Source: Elusimicrobia bacterium GWA2_56_46 (GTDB lineage: Bacteria > Elusimicrobiota > Elusimicrobia > Elusimicrobiales > UBA9959). Taken from it: a DNA stretch of 64,000 nt. Below the pieces are notes generated by a model, which saw only the letters and a program-made list of their open reading frames with translations, made no database searches and was not told where the DNA came from. The stretch's first letter is position 1. Every line of letters starts with the position of its first letter. Of this stretch, positions 46,227 to 54,078 are shown piece by piece. Location: NCBI GenBank assembly GCA_001799575.1, contig MGTT01000011.1, positions 62,001-126,000 of the forward strand, in the 5' to 3' direction. The translations under genes were made by a program, and so were the position numbers.

Positions 46227-47402
46227 TCAAGGCTTGTTCGCGCCCGTCGCCGGCGCGCCGGGCGCGTTTTCGGCGGGCGGCGGCTCCTTGGCGAACGGGA
46301 TGGTGAATTTGAACGAAGAGCCCTTACCCACGCCCTCCGATTCGACCCAGATCCTGCCCTCGTGGTTCTGGATTATCTCTTTTGAAATGGACAGGCCCAG
46401 GCCCAGCCGCCCGTGCGGGGATTTGCTGCCGGCCGGCTGATAAAAACTCTGAAAAAGCTTGGTCAGTTCGGCCTGCTCTATTCCCTCGCCGTTGTCCGTC
46501 ACGGAAACGCAGACCGCTTCTTCCTGACGTTCCACGAAAACGGTCACCTTGCCGCCGCGCGAGGTGTGGCGGATCGAGTTTTCCAGGAGGTTCATGAGCA
46601 CCTGGCTTATCCTGCGCTTGTCGGCGCAGACCATCTTGAGCCCCTCTTTACGGATGGCCGTGCCTATGGTTATGGATTTCTGCTGGGCCCTGGCTTTCGG
46701 CCCTTCCACGATCTCTTCCACCATCTTATCCATCTCGAAATAGTTCTTCTCCATGCGCAGCTTGCCCTGCTCGATAGAAGCCCAGTCCACCAGATCCCCG
46801 ATAAGGCGCGAGATCTGTGAAATGCTGGTGTTGATGAAAACCATCTTTTTGCCCTGCTCCTCGTTCGGCGTGATCGTGGCGGCCAGCATCTCGAAGCTGA
46901 TCTGCAGGGTCATCAGCGAGTTGGAGAGGTCGTGCGAGGCCATGGACATGAATTTGGATTTCATGCCGTTCAGGCGGTCCAGTTCCTCGTTATTATGCTT
47001 GAGGATGTCTATAAGGCGCTTGTTTTCCTGCTCAAGGAACAGTTTTTCCTCGGCTTTCTTTATGGCGCGCCGCAGATAGCTGAAATCCACGGGCTTTATA
47101 AGAAAATCATAGACCGATTCCTGTATGGCCTTAACCGCGGTATCCAGCGAGGCGTGGGCGGTCATCATCAGGATCTGGGTGTCGGTATTGAGCTTGCGGA
47201 TGTCCTTTACGACCTCTATGCCGGTCTTATCGGGCAGATTGAAATCCATCATGATAATGTGGAAGAAATCGGAAACGACCAGCCGCATGGCCTCGGCGCC
47301 GCTGCCGGCCTCGAAGACCTTGTAGCCCTCCATCTCCAGCAGATCGCGCAGGGTTTCCCGCAGGTGGGCGTCGTCGTCAACTATTAAAATTTTGCTTTCC
47401 AT
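46227..47402 (-). CDS. Receiver-histidine kinase hybrid (REC-HisKA-HATPase)
   Basis: This 391-residue soluble protein has an N-terminal receiver with Asp53 and Lys103 (residues 1-120). A coiled linker leads to a HisKA domain with His157 (SHDLSNSL), then the ATPase with N box Asn275, DNGEGI and GRLGLGLS. It has no membrane segment, so it takes its input from another kinase via Asp53, presumably the membrane kinase encoded just upstream 21 bp away. It would pass phosphate to the NarL-type regulator (inference). A Pro/Ala-rich tail ends the protein. Confidence 0.92.
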   Translation of the reverse strand: MESKILIVDDDAHLRETLRDLLEMEGYKVFEAGSGAEAMRLVVSDFFHIIMMDFNLPDKTGIEVVKDIRKLNTDTQILMMTAHASLDTAVKAIQESVYDFLIKPVDFSYLRRAIKKAEEKLFLEQENKRLIDILKHNNEELDRLNGMKSKFMSMASHDLSNSLMTLQISFEMLAATITPNEEQGKKMVFINTSISQISRLIGDLVDWASIEQGKLRMEKNYFEMDKMVEEIVEGPKARAQQKSITIGTAIRKEGLKMVCADKRRISQVLMNLLENSIRHTSRGGKVTVFVERQEEAVCVSVTDNGEGIEQAELTKLFQSFYQPAGSKSPHGRLGLGLSISKEIIQNHEGRIWVESEGVGKGSSFKFTIPFAKEPPPAENAPGAPATGANKP

Positions 47403-47422
47403 GGTTTCCAGAAGTTATATTG

Positions 47423-49315
47423 TCACTTATTTGCCGGGGAAGTGGCAAGCGGGATGAAGAGTTTAAAACAGGTGCCCTTGCCCACCACGCTGACAACTTC
47501 CACCCTGCCCTTATGCCTGTCGGCTATCTTCTTGACCACGGCCAGGCCGAGGCCGGTGCCGCGGGCCTTGGTGGTGAAGAAAGGCGCGAAGATCTTTTCC
47601 AGGGTCTCTTTGGGGATGCCGGGGCCGGCGTCCTCGACGTCAATGCGCGCCATCTCGGCGGACACTTCGGTGCGCACCGACACCCTGCCGCGCTCCGGCA
47701 TGACCTCTATGCCGTTCTTGATGAGGTTCCTGAGCGCCTGCGACATTTCGTCGGTGTCTATATTGACCGACGGATTTTCCGGGGCGAACTGCTTGACCAG
47801 TTCGATATGGGACGGGAACGGGAAAGACATCAGCAGATCCTCCATATAGGCGTTCAGGCTGGTGATCTTGGGGTTGAGCTCGCGCGTGCGGGCGAAACCC
47901 AGGATCTCGTCGATGATGCCGTTGGCCTGCCGGATCTCGGACTCTATGATGGAGATGTGCTTGGTTATTTTAGGCTCTATCGGAACGGCGGAAGCCGCGG
48001 CCGCGGCGTTCACTTTCGTCTTTATGAAGTAGATGGAGTTGTTGATGACGGCAAGCGGGTTCCGGATCTCGTGGCCCACCACGGAAGCCATCTGCCCGAT
48101 GGCCGCCAGCCGCTCTTTCTTGATGAGTTCGTCCTGCGCAGATTTCAGTTCCCTGGTGCGGGCTTCCACCCTGTTTTCCAGGCTGCGGTTCAGCCGCTCC
48201 TGGTCTTCCTTGGCGGACATAAGCTCGGCCGTCTTTATCTTCAGGGACTCGCTCATCTGCATGAATGTATGAGCCAGCTCGCCTATTTCATCGTTGGGGA
48301 TATTAAGATCGGGCAGGTAGTCGAAGTCCCCCTCGCCCAGCTTGATGGCGGCCGCGCGCAGGGCCTGGATAGGCTGGGTGATGAACAGCGAGACGGCGTA
48401 ACCCAGGAAAAGCACCAGCACCGCCACGCCCAGCATCATGCGCCAGGTGCGCTTAAGCATATCGTTGGACGCCTGGTACGCAAGAGAGATCGGACGCTGG
48501 ATATAGACGACCCAGCCCAGATCCGAGACTTCGGCGAAAGCGCCCAGCACTTTCTCCCCGGTGTCCAGGGGGATCTCGCCGCCTCCGGTCTTCGCGTCGT
48601 TTTCAAGGAGAACCTTGGTGATGTCCTCCGGCAGCTTGGCGTCGGGTTTGTAAACTTCCTTAAGATTGGAATGAGCTATCAGGAAGCCGTTGGAATCTAT
48701 GACCGCGGCCTGGGTCTGCGTGGCCTCCGGGAAACCGGTCTTCAGGATGCTGGAGAGGCCGGTCAGGCTCATCTTGGCGAGAAGAACGCCTACACCCTGG
48801 TTGGTGGCCGGGTTGACTATCTGAACACCCATGGTTATGGCCGGGTAGGAGCCCATGTACTTTTCCAGCCCGCCCACGAACTCGCCGGTTTTAATTACTT
48901 TACCGAAGAGAGCGTCGCCGGAAAAATCACGCAGCTTGTTATCGCGCACAAAACGGCCCACGCGCACGGTTTCCTGGCCGTTGACGTCCATAACGGAGAT
49001 TTCCAGGAACGGGGCGTGCAGCTGCATGATATGGTTGATCAGCGCCTGCTGTTTGGCGGCGTCCATGGAGGCGAAATCCTGCAGATGGGCGGCGTCGAAC
49101 AGGACATTGCGGAAACTTATGATATAGCTGGAGACGGTGCCGGCGAAACCCACAGCCACGGACTCCTGGTCACGGGTGATGGCCAGATTGAGCGTGGCCT
49201 GGCTCAGGTTCACCATGTAATACCCGACCATGCCCAGCGGCGCCAGGGAGACGATCAGAAAAACGAAGAGGAATTTATAGAAGAGCCTGCCGCGTTTTTT
49301 GGGAACATCAGTCAT
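47423..49315 (-). CDS. Membrane sensor histidine kinase with extracytoplasmic Cache-like domain
   Basis: The start at ATG 49315 gives 630 residues. The longer frame would read through a repeat. Membrane helices at about residues 11-33 and 291-312 flank an extracytoplasmic dCache-like domain. A HAMP domain, a coiled coil (about 365-402), HisKA with His415 (GHEIRNPL) and a HATPase (DAGPGIP, GTGLGL) follow. It probably senses a small molecule in the periplasm and starts the cascade to the receiver-kinase hybrid encoded just downstream. Confidence 0.9.
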   Translation of the reverse strand: MTDVPKKRGRLFYKFLFVFLIVSLAPLGMVGYYMVNLSQATLNLAITRDQESVAVGFAGTVSSYIISFRNVLFDAAHLQDFASMDAAKQQALINHIMQLHAPFLEISVMDVNGQETVRVGRFVRDNKLRDFSGDALFGKVIKTGEFVGGLEKYMGSYPAITMGVQIVNPATNQGVGVLLAKMSLTGLSSILKTGFPEATQTQAAVIDSNGFLIAHSNLKEVYKPDAKLPEDITKVLLENDAKTGGGEIPLDTGEKVLGAFAEVSDLGWVVYIQRPISLAYQASNDMLKRTWRMMLGVAVLVLFLGYAVSLFITQPIQALRAAAIKLGEGDFDYLPDLNIPNDEIGELAHTFMQMSESLKIKTAELMSAKEDQERLNRSLENRVEARTRELKSAQDELIKKERLAAIGQMASVVGHEIRNPLAVINNSIYFIKTKVNAAAAASAVPIEPKITKHISIIESEIRQANGIIDEILGFARTRELNPKITSLNAYMEDLLMSFPFPSHIELVKQFAPENPSVNIDTDEMSQALRNLIKNGIEVMPERGRVSVRTEVSAEMARIDVEDAGPGIPKETLEKIFAPFFTTKARGTGLGLAVVKKIADRHKGRVEVVSVVGKGTCFKLFIPLATSPANK

Positions 49316-49320
49316 AAAAA

Positions 49321-49378
49321 ACGGTATCCAGTATCCGGTAACCGGTAACCGGCAACAGCCACCGATCACTGATTATCC
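49321..49378. repeat. GGTAACCG/CCAGTATC-type repeat array
   Basis: Copies of GGTAACCGG and CCAGTATCCGG fill the upstream side of the sensor kinase gene. A related array lies at 49480-49502 behind the thioredoxin-fold gene's stop, and another at 54045-54078. The 100 bp between the first two shows no gene. Confidence 0.6.
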
Positions 49379-49503
49379 GGTCAGACCACTCTTTACCCTG
49401 CGGTTATACTATCGCGAAAGGCTGTTGCTAAAATATTGCGGTACGATAAAATCCTGTAAACCGGCTTTTACTGGCCACCGGTTACCGGATACTGGTTACC
49501 GCT

Positions 49504-50985
49504 TTATTTCGCCGCGCAGCCGGCGCCGGTGGAACCCTGGGCGGAGACCTTTTCAAAGCCGGGGATCTTCGCGACCTCGCCCATGCCGACCATAAAATTC
49601 CGCCCCTCCCAGAGGAAAGAGGGCGAAGTCGTTACGCCGAGCGAGGAGGTGTACTTGAAATCTTCCGCCAGCATGGTCTTGCCTTCCTCGAAACCGCCCG
49701 CAACGGCCCTGGGGTCGAGACCCGCCTTTTTGGCCGCCTCCTCCCATTGCGTGGAGGTAACGTCTTTGTTCCTCTCAAGAAGGTAGGCGTGCAGCTTGGC
49801 CGGGAATTTGCGCGCGATCACCAGCTGCCGGACGTTCTCTTCCCATTCGGGAGTGCCGTGCAGGCTCTTAAAGTTGTATTTGCCGTCGTCCCCTTTCACC
49901 GCGTCGCCGATATAATGGATCTCTATCCTGGTGTTTTCCGGCACGAGTTTTTTGTTCAGCGCGTCTATCAGGCCGTTCTCCGCGGTCACTCCAAAGGGAC
50001 ACTGCGACATGACAAAGACCCTGAGAACCCCGGGTTCGGGTTTGGCGGCGGCATAAAGCCCCCGGCCCTGCCTGTCGGAATAAATGAGGTATCCCTTGTT
50101 CTCCGCGAAGATGCCGGCCTTGATCTCGGCTTCGAGAACGGATCTGGCGTCCTTGGTGTCCTCCAGAATATAGGCCGGGAGATAGTCCAGGCCGGGAAAA
50201 TTTTTCACGCGCTCCGGGGAGTCGTAATCCAGGACGACCGGCTTTATGCCGGGGAAATATTTGGAAAACACGCTCAGCAGCGCATCGCTTTTCTGGACGC
50301 CGGAACTGAGCACGATCCAGAACCCGGGAGCCTTGACCGCGGCGGCCGGCGGCGCTCCGGCCGCTTTCGGCAAAGTCAAGCGCTTGCCGGCCGGCAGCTG
50401 GCCGTTCACAGCTTCGAAAAGCGCCAAAAGCCTGGGGCCGCCTTCATAAGGTTTGCCGTTGATCAGGATCGAGGCGCCCGTAACGCCCGCCTTTTGGGCG
50501 CGGGCGTATATTTTTTCCATGGACGCCTCGCCGCCGGCGGAGACTTTCGCCTCCAGAGCTTCCGGAGTGATGCCGCTGAAAATGGCCGCGTCCCGCCAGC
50601 CGTCGGCCCAGGGACTCAGCGACCGGGCGTTAAGGTAAAGAGACAGCTTGTCTCCGTAGAATCCGGCCATGACGGCTATGCGCATGGACTCGGCTATCTC
50701 GGAAGCCCCCCGCTTGGATTCCCACTCCCCTTTTTCATTTTTGCCGAGCAGGGGATATACGCCCAGCTCCACGGCCGGCAGCCTTTTGCGCACGGCGTCG
50801 CCCAGAAAGAACCACTGCCAGCCGGCGCCGTCCATGCTCTCAAAAAAAACCTCAAGTTTTACACCGGCGCTCTTGGCGTCGGCGGCGGACAGCGGGACGC
50901 GGGACAAAAGAACCAGAACCGGGATCAAAACCAAAACCAGGCCCGGAAATATTTTTTTAAAAGAGATCGCCCTTGTGTTTGTCAT
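49504..50985 (-). CDS. Exported tandem thioredoxin-fold (DsbA-like) protein
   Basis: This 493-residue protein has an N-terminal signal/anchor (LVLVLIPVLVLLSRVPLSA). A first thioredoxin-like half (about residues 42-210) has an ESMDG sequence where a redox motif might be. The second DsbA-like half (about 310-485) has MSQCPFG, a Cys-x-x-Gly in which the second redox Cys is missing, then a helical insertion and a TSPSF cis-Pro loop. It may be an isomerase or reductase acting through one Cys, or a redox-inert chaperone. Pilus proteins in this locus are Cys-rich. AGGAG precedes the ATG. Confidence 0.8.
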   Translation of the reverse strand: MTNTRAISFKKIFPGLVLVLIPVLVLLSRVPLSAADAKSAGVKLEVFFESMDGAGWQWFFLGDAVRKRLPAVELGVYPLLGKNEKGEWESKRGASEIAESMRIAVMAGFYGDKLSLYLNARSLSPWADGWRDAAIFSGITPEALEAKVSAGGEASMEKIYARAQKAGVTGASILINGKPYEGGPRLLALFEAVNGQLPAGKRLTLPKAAGAPPAAAVKAPGFWIVLSSGVQKSDALLSVFSKYFPGIKPVVLDYDSPERVKNFPGLDYLPAYILEDTKDARSVLEAEIKAGIFAENKGYLIYSDRQGRGLYAAAKPEPGVLRVFVMSQCPFGVTAENGLIDALNKKLVPENTRIEIHYIGDAVKGDDGKYNFKSLHGTPEWEENVRQLVIARKFPAKLHAYLLERNKDVTSTQWEEAAKKAGLDPRAVAGGFEEGKTMLAEDFKYTSSLGVTTSPSFLWEGRNFMVGMGEVAKIPGFEKVSAQGSTGAGCAAK

Positions 50986-51000
50986 AGTCTCCTGATTCCT

Positions 51001-51378
51001 TTATTTTCCCTTTCTCGACAGAAGCTGGCGGATACGCAGACAAAGCCCCATAATATCGAAAGGTTTGGTGAGATATTCGTCCGCCCCGAGGGAGAAGCCC
51101 TGCGTTTTCTCCTCGGCGGACAGGAAGCGGCCCGTCATCATGATAAGGATGAAGTCCTTGGAATGGCGCCGCAGCTCCTGGCAGATCTGAAAACCGCTGG
51201 AATCCGGCAGCTGTATATCCATTATGACCACGTCCGGATTATGCTTTTTGGCCGATTCGATGCCGGTCTTGGCGTTGGCGGCTTCAAGGCAGACGAAACC
51301 TTCCAGATCCAGCACCTCGGCGAGACTTTCCCGCATATGAGCGTCGTCGTCAATCACCAGAACTTTCTGACCCGGCAT
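51001..51378 (-). CDS. Single-domain response regulator
   Basis: This 125-residue receiver domain has the complete site: Asp10-Asp11-Asp12, Asp54 (VIMDIQLP), Thr82 and Lys105 (YLTKPFD). There is no output domain, so it works by phosphotransfer or protein binding. GGAGG lies 7 bases upstream. It is between the degenerate OmpR-type regulator and the thioredoxin-fold gene. Confidence 0.92.
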   Translation of the reverse strand: MPGQKVLVIDDDAHMRESLAEVLDLEGFVCLEAANAKTGIESAKKHNPDVVIMDIQLPDSSGFQICQELRRHSKDFILIMMTGRFLSAEEKTQGFSLGADEYLTKPFDIMGLCLRIRQLLSRKGK

Positions 51379-51398
51379 AGTAAACCTCCATCTTGAAC

Positions 51399-51484
51399 AG
51401 GGTAGAGGGGACAGGGTTTAGGGTTCAGGGTGCGGAAGCAGGGACTTTCCGGCTCTACCCTAAACCCTCTACCCTATACCCTAC
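51399..51484. repeat. GGGTTTA-type repeat with inverted ends, copy 1
   Basis: Heptamer-like words GGGTAGA, GGGTTTA, GGGTTCA on one side and CCCTAAA, CCCTCTA, CCCTATA on the other enclose GTGCGGAAG. A homologue is at 60236-60325. The end CCCTAC supplies the TAG stop of the upstream gene, as it also does in copy 2. Confidence 0.75.
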
Positions 51485-52260
51485 TTAATATTCGGCACCA
51501 GCTTATAACCCACGCAGGGCACGGTGTGCACATACTTCGCGGCTTTCCCCATCTTGGATCTGAGACGGCGGACGTGAACGTCCACGGTGCGGGGCGAGCC
51601 GAAATAGTTGTACCCCCAGACGCGCTCTATGAGATACGGCCGTGAAAGCACGCGGTTGGGAGAACTCAGGAACACGTACAGCAGGTCGAATTCCTTGGCC
51701 GTGACGGTGATCTCGCGCCCGAGGATCCTGACGGTATAGCTGGACATATTGATCTCGATCTCGTTAAGCTTGATGACTTCGTCGGGCTGGACGCTGGCCG
51801 TGCGCCGCACCACGGCCCGGATGCGGGCCATGCTCTCGTGCAGATCCTGACTGTAGCTCAGACATTCGTCCGCGCCCAACTGGAAAAAGGCCAGCTTGTA
51901 ACTGATCTTCGGCGCCTGGTGGGCGTTGTGGCCGCCATGCGCGCCGTGCCCGTGCGGCGCCAGGCTTTCGAGCGTCAGTCCCGACGGCATATGCTCCAGG
52001 CACGCATCCGGCGACTCCAGCATGGCGACGACCGGGATATTTTTGTTCTTGGCGCGGAGATTTTTCAGGAAAACGAGCCCTTCCTCGTCCGAAAGGTTCT
52101 GTCCGATGATCACCAGATCGAACGATTTCTCCGCCAGCATGCCCATGACCTCGCGCGACCTGTGGGCGGTCATGACCGAATAGCCCTGGCGGTTCAGCAT
52201 CTCAAGGATAAGCGACGCCCGCGAAAAATCTTTCGCGGCGAAAATGACGTTTATTTTCAC
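51481..52260 (-). CDS. OmpR-family regulator with degenerate receiver and His-rich insertion
   Basis: The GTG at 52260, with GGAG 5 bases upstream, gives 259 residues. The N-terminal part has the receiver fold but lacks its chemistry. The acidic pocket is AAKD, the phospho-Asp position is Gly53 (DLVIIGQNL), and the conserved Lys is replaced (ECLSYS). Between strands 4 and 5 a loop (about residues 94-120) contains HGHGAHGGHNAH (His103, 105, 108, 111, 114). The winged-helix DNA-binding domain (about 165-255) is intact. It is likely phosphorylation-independent, perhaps controlled by a metal or another ligand at the loop (inference). Confidence 0.85.
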   Translation of the reverse strand: MKINVIFAAKDFSRASLILEMLNRQGYSVMTAHRSREVMGMLAEKSFDLVIIGQNLSDEEGLVFLKNLRAKNKNIPVVAMLESPDACLEHMPSGLTLESLAPHGHGAHGGHNAHQAPKISYKLAFFQLGADECLSYSQDLHESMARIRAVVRRTASVQPDEVIKLNEIEINMSSYTVRILGREITVTAKEFDLLYVFLSSPNRVLSRPYLIERVWGYNYFGSPRTVDVHVRRLRSKMGKAAKYVHTVPCVGYKLVPNIK

Positions 52261-52287
52261 AAGGTCTCCATGCGGCTGGAACAGCCG

Positions 52288-52390
52288 CGCCATAGGCCAT
52301 ACGCTTTAGGCCATACGCAGGAGCCTTTAAATAACTCCTTGAAAAACCTATGGCTTATGGCGGGCGCGGCGCCCTTACGGCCTATGGCTA
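52288..52390. repeat. GCCATAGG-type repeat with inverted halves
   Basis: CCATAGGCCATACGC on one side and GGCTTATGGC / GGCCTATGGC on the other form imperfect inverted repeats. They share words with 45130-45192, and no gene is apparent within them. Confidence 0.6.
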
Positions 52391-52412
52391 TAATTTTTTG
52401 CATGGCAAAAAA

Positions 52413-52712
52413 TTATTCGTGATCGTGTATCTCTTCGAGGTCGAACGTAACGCCCCTCATACCCAGAACGCCGGTAAGAACATTATACAGGAAAGCCACA
52501 AACACGAATAGCGCCGAAACGATAACGACATACAAAAGAGAGAAAAGCCCGATGGACAGCATTTTCTGCCAGACGTTCATCGGCACTATCTGCGGATTAG
52601 GCACGAACACAAACTGCACCAGGCCGCCCAGCAGCGCCAGGGCGAACACAACTATGGGCGCGGACGACGTTACAAGCGAAGTGATACTGATATTTCTGAT
52701 CTCAAGTTTCAT
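52413..52712 (-). CDS. Small two-helix membrane protein (DUF3566-like)
   Basis: This 99-residue protein has two membrane helices (about 17-37 and 50-78) and an acidic C-terminus (DLEEIHDHE). The final YNVLTGVLGMRGVTFDLEE is reminiscent of DUF3566, but I am not certain. GGAGG lies 7 bases before the ATG. It lies between the HAMP-PAS sensor and the degenerate regulator genes. Confidence 0.75.
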   Translation of the reverse strand: MKLEIRNISITSLVTSSAPIVVFALALLGGLVQFVFVPNPQIVPMNVWQKMLSIGLFSLLYVVIVSALFVFVAFLYNVLTGVLGMRGVTFDLEEIHDHE

Positions 52713-52814
52713 TTACAAACCTCCGGAAAGAACGGGGACGCCCCTCGGCAGCTAAGGGTGTCCCTATCGCTACTTCTTTATTTTAGCAATTATTTTCTGG
52801 GAATCAAGGACAAA

Positions 52815-53930
52815 TTACGCGTTAGCGCCGGGTTTCGGATAAAGTATGATGAGCGTGCGGTTCATCTCCGAGATTTCGCCGACATGCAGGACTTTTACGT
52901 TCAAATTCTGGTTGCGGAAAACGGTCTCCCCCTCCACCGGCTGGTTCGGCGTCTCAAAAGCCTGGCCCACGAGGCGCAGGAGGTTCTGCTGCTGGCTGTC
53001 CACCACGTCCAGCAAGTGTATATTCCTGGCGTCCGCCCCGCCGGAAAGCTCGAAATTCACGTAGAGGATGTTGTTATTCTCATCCACGACTATGACATAT
53101 TCGCTTCCGGGGACGATGGTGCTCAGAAGGGAACGCCACCATTTTTGTTCCGCGTCCTTGTATTTGCGGTCCCTGTTGGCGATGCCGTCTATCTCCGTCT
53201 TCATCTTGCCCAGCAGGCGGGAAATGGCGCCCGACAAGTCCCCGATCTCGTCGTTCTTGGAGGGGAAACGGAGGTCGAAATTCTTAAGCGAAATGGTCTC
53301 CACGCTGTCGCGGAGCGTTTCCATCGGGGAGACGACGTAGTGATGGAAAAAGAAATAAAGCGGCAATCCCAGCAGGAACAGGACGCCGATGGCCCCGAAA
53401 ATATACTTGCGCATAGCGGAACCTATCAGCACGTCGGCGCCGGCCTTGGAAACCAGCACGTCTATTATGCCGATGATCTCGCCGCGCACGGAGAAAGGAA
53501 TAGCGATCTCGTAAAAGGGTTCCTTGGGAACCTGCCGCACCTTGGGCAGTTTGGCGAGGTACGCCTGGCCTATGGCGTCGGTGGGCGGGGGGACGTCCTT
53601 CTGAAACTCGTCCCACGGCCTGCCTATAAAGCGGGATTCCTTGTGCCAGCGCACCGTGCCCTGGCGGCTGAGGTAAAGAATGGCGGCGATGCGCTCGTCC
53701 TTGGCCAGGGACTGCATGATGTCGTATTCCTCGAAACTGATGACTTTCGGACTTTTGAGGAGGCCGTTGCGCATCGTGGGGGCGTAAACCTTAACGGTCT
53801 CTATGATATCCTGTTTAAGTTTCTCGTCGAAAGTCCACTTGAACAGGTTATAATAGAAAACGCCGCCCAGGCACATGACATAAACGCCTATGCCGATGAA
53901 CCACAAAAGCCATCTCAAAGTCAGTCGCAT
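52815..53930 (-). CDS. Membrane sensor with HAMP and PAS domains, no kinase
   Basis: This 371-residue protein has membrane helices at about 7-29 and 175-197, with an extracytoplasmic Cache-like domain between. HAMP (about 195-250) and a C-terminal PAS-like domain (about 265-365, YVIVVDENNNILYVN) follow. No HisKA, GGDEF, EAL or methyl-accepting region follows, so it must work through a partner. It lies just upstream of the small membrane protein and the degenerate OmpR-type regulator, which is a candidate partner. Confidence 0.85.
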   Translation of the reverse strand: MRLTLRWLLWFIGIGVYVMCLGGVFYYNLFKWTFDEKLKQDIIETVKVYAPTMRNGLLKSPKVISFEEYDIMQSLAKDERIAAILYLSRQGTVRWHKESRFIGRPWDEFQKDVPPPTDAIGQAYLAKLPKVRQVPKEPFYEIAIPFSVRGEIIGIIDVLVSKAGADVLIGSAMRKYIFGAIGVLFLLGLPLYFFFHHYVVSPMETLRDSVETISLKNFDLRFPSKNDEIGDLSGAISRLLGKMKTEIDGIANRDRKYKDAEQKWWRSLLSTIVPGSEYVIVVDENNNILYVNFELSGGADARNIHLLDVVDSQQQNLLRLVGQAFETPNQPVEGETVFRNQNLNVKVLHVGEISEMNRTLIILYPKPGANA

Positions 53931-53966
53931 AATAAAATCTTTCCTTTTTCCACACCCTGCCGCGCC

Positions 53967-54043
53967 GTCATTCCCGCATGCCGTTGGCGGGAATCCATAA
54001 ATCTTTACTTAATGGATCCCGGCCAACAGCTCGCCGGGATGAC
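53967..54043. repeat. MITE-like double-hairpin element, copy 2
   Basis: Same ends and hairpins as 45261-45338, with about seven differences over 77 bp. It lies between the TPR gene and the sensor gene and is directly followed by the ACTGGATACCGG-type array at 54045-54078. Confidence 0.8.
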
Positions 54044-54044
54044 A

Positions 54045-54078
54045 GCCTGGCACTGGATACCGGTCACTGGTTACTGAC
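54045..54078. repeat. CACTGGATACCGGTCACTGG-type repeat
   Basis: Eight-base words with ACTGG and GGTTACTG continue up to the TAG stop codon of the TPR protein gene. They share words with the arrays at 49321-49378 and 49480-49502. Confidence 0.6.

Noticed and set aside
47420-49348. Plus-strand open frame of 642 codons opposite the sensor kinase
   Set aside because: The minus-strand frame has all kinase motifs, and the plus-strand product has none.
51399-51484. Telomere-like GGGTTTAGGG sequence
   Set aside because: It is short, degenerate, internal and inverted-repeat bounded, with a second copy at 60236-60325 between genes, so it is an intergenic repeat.
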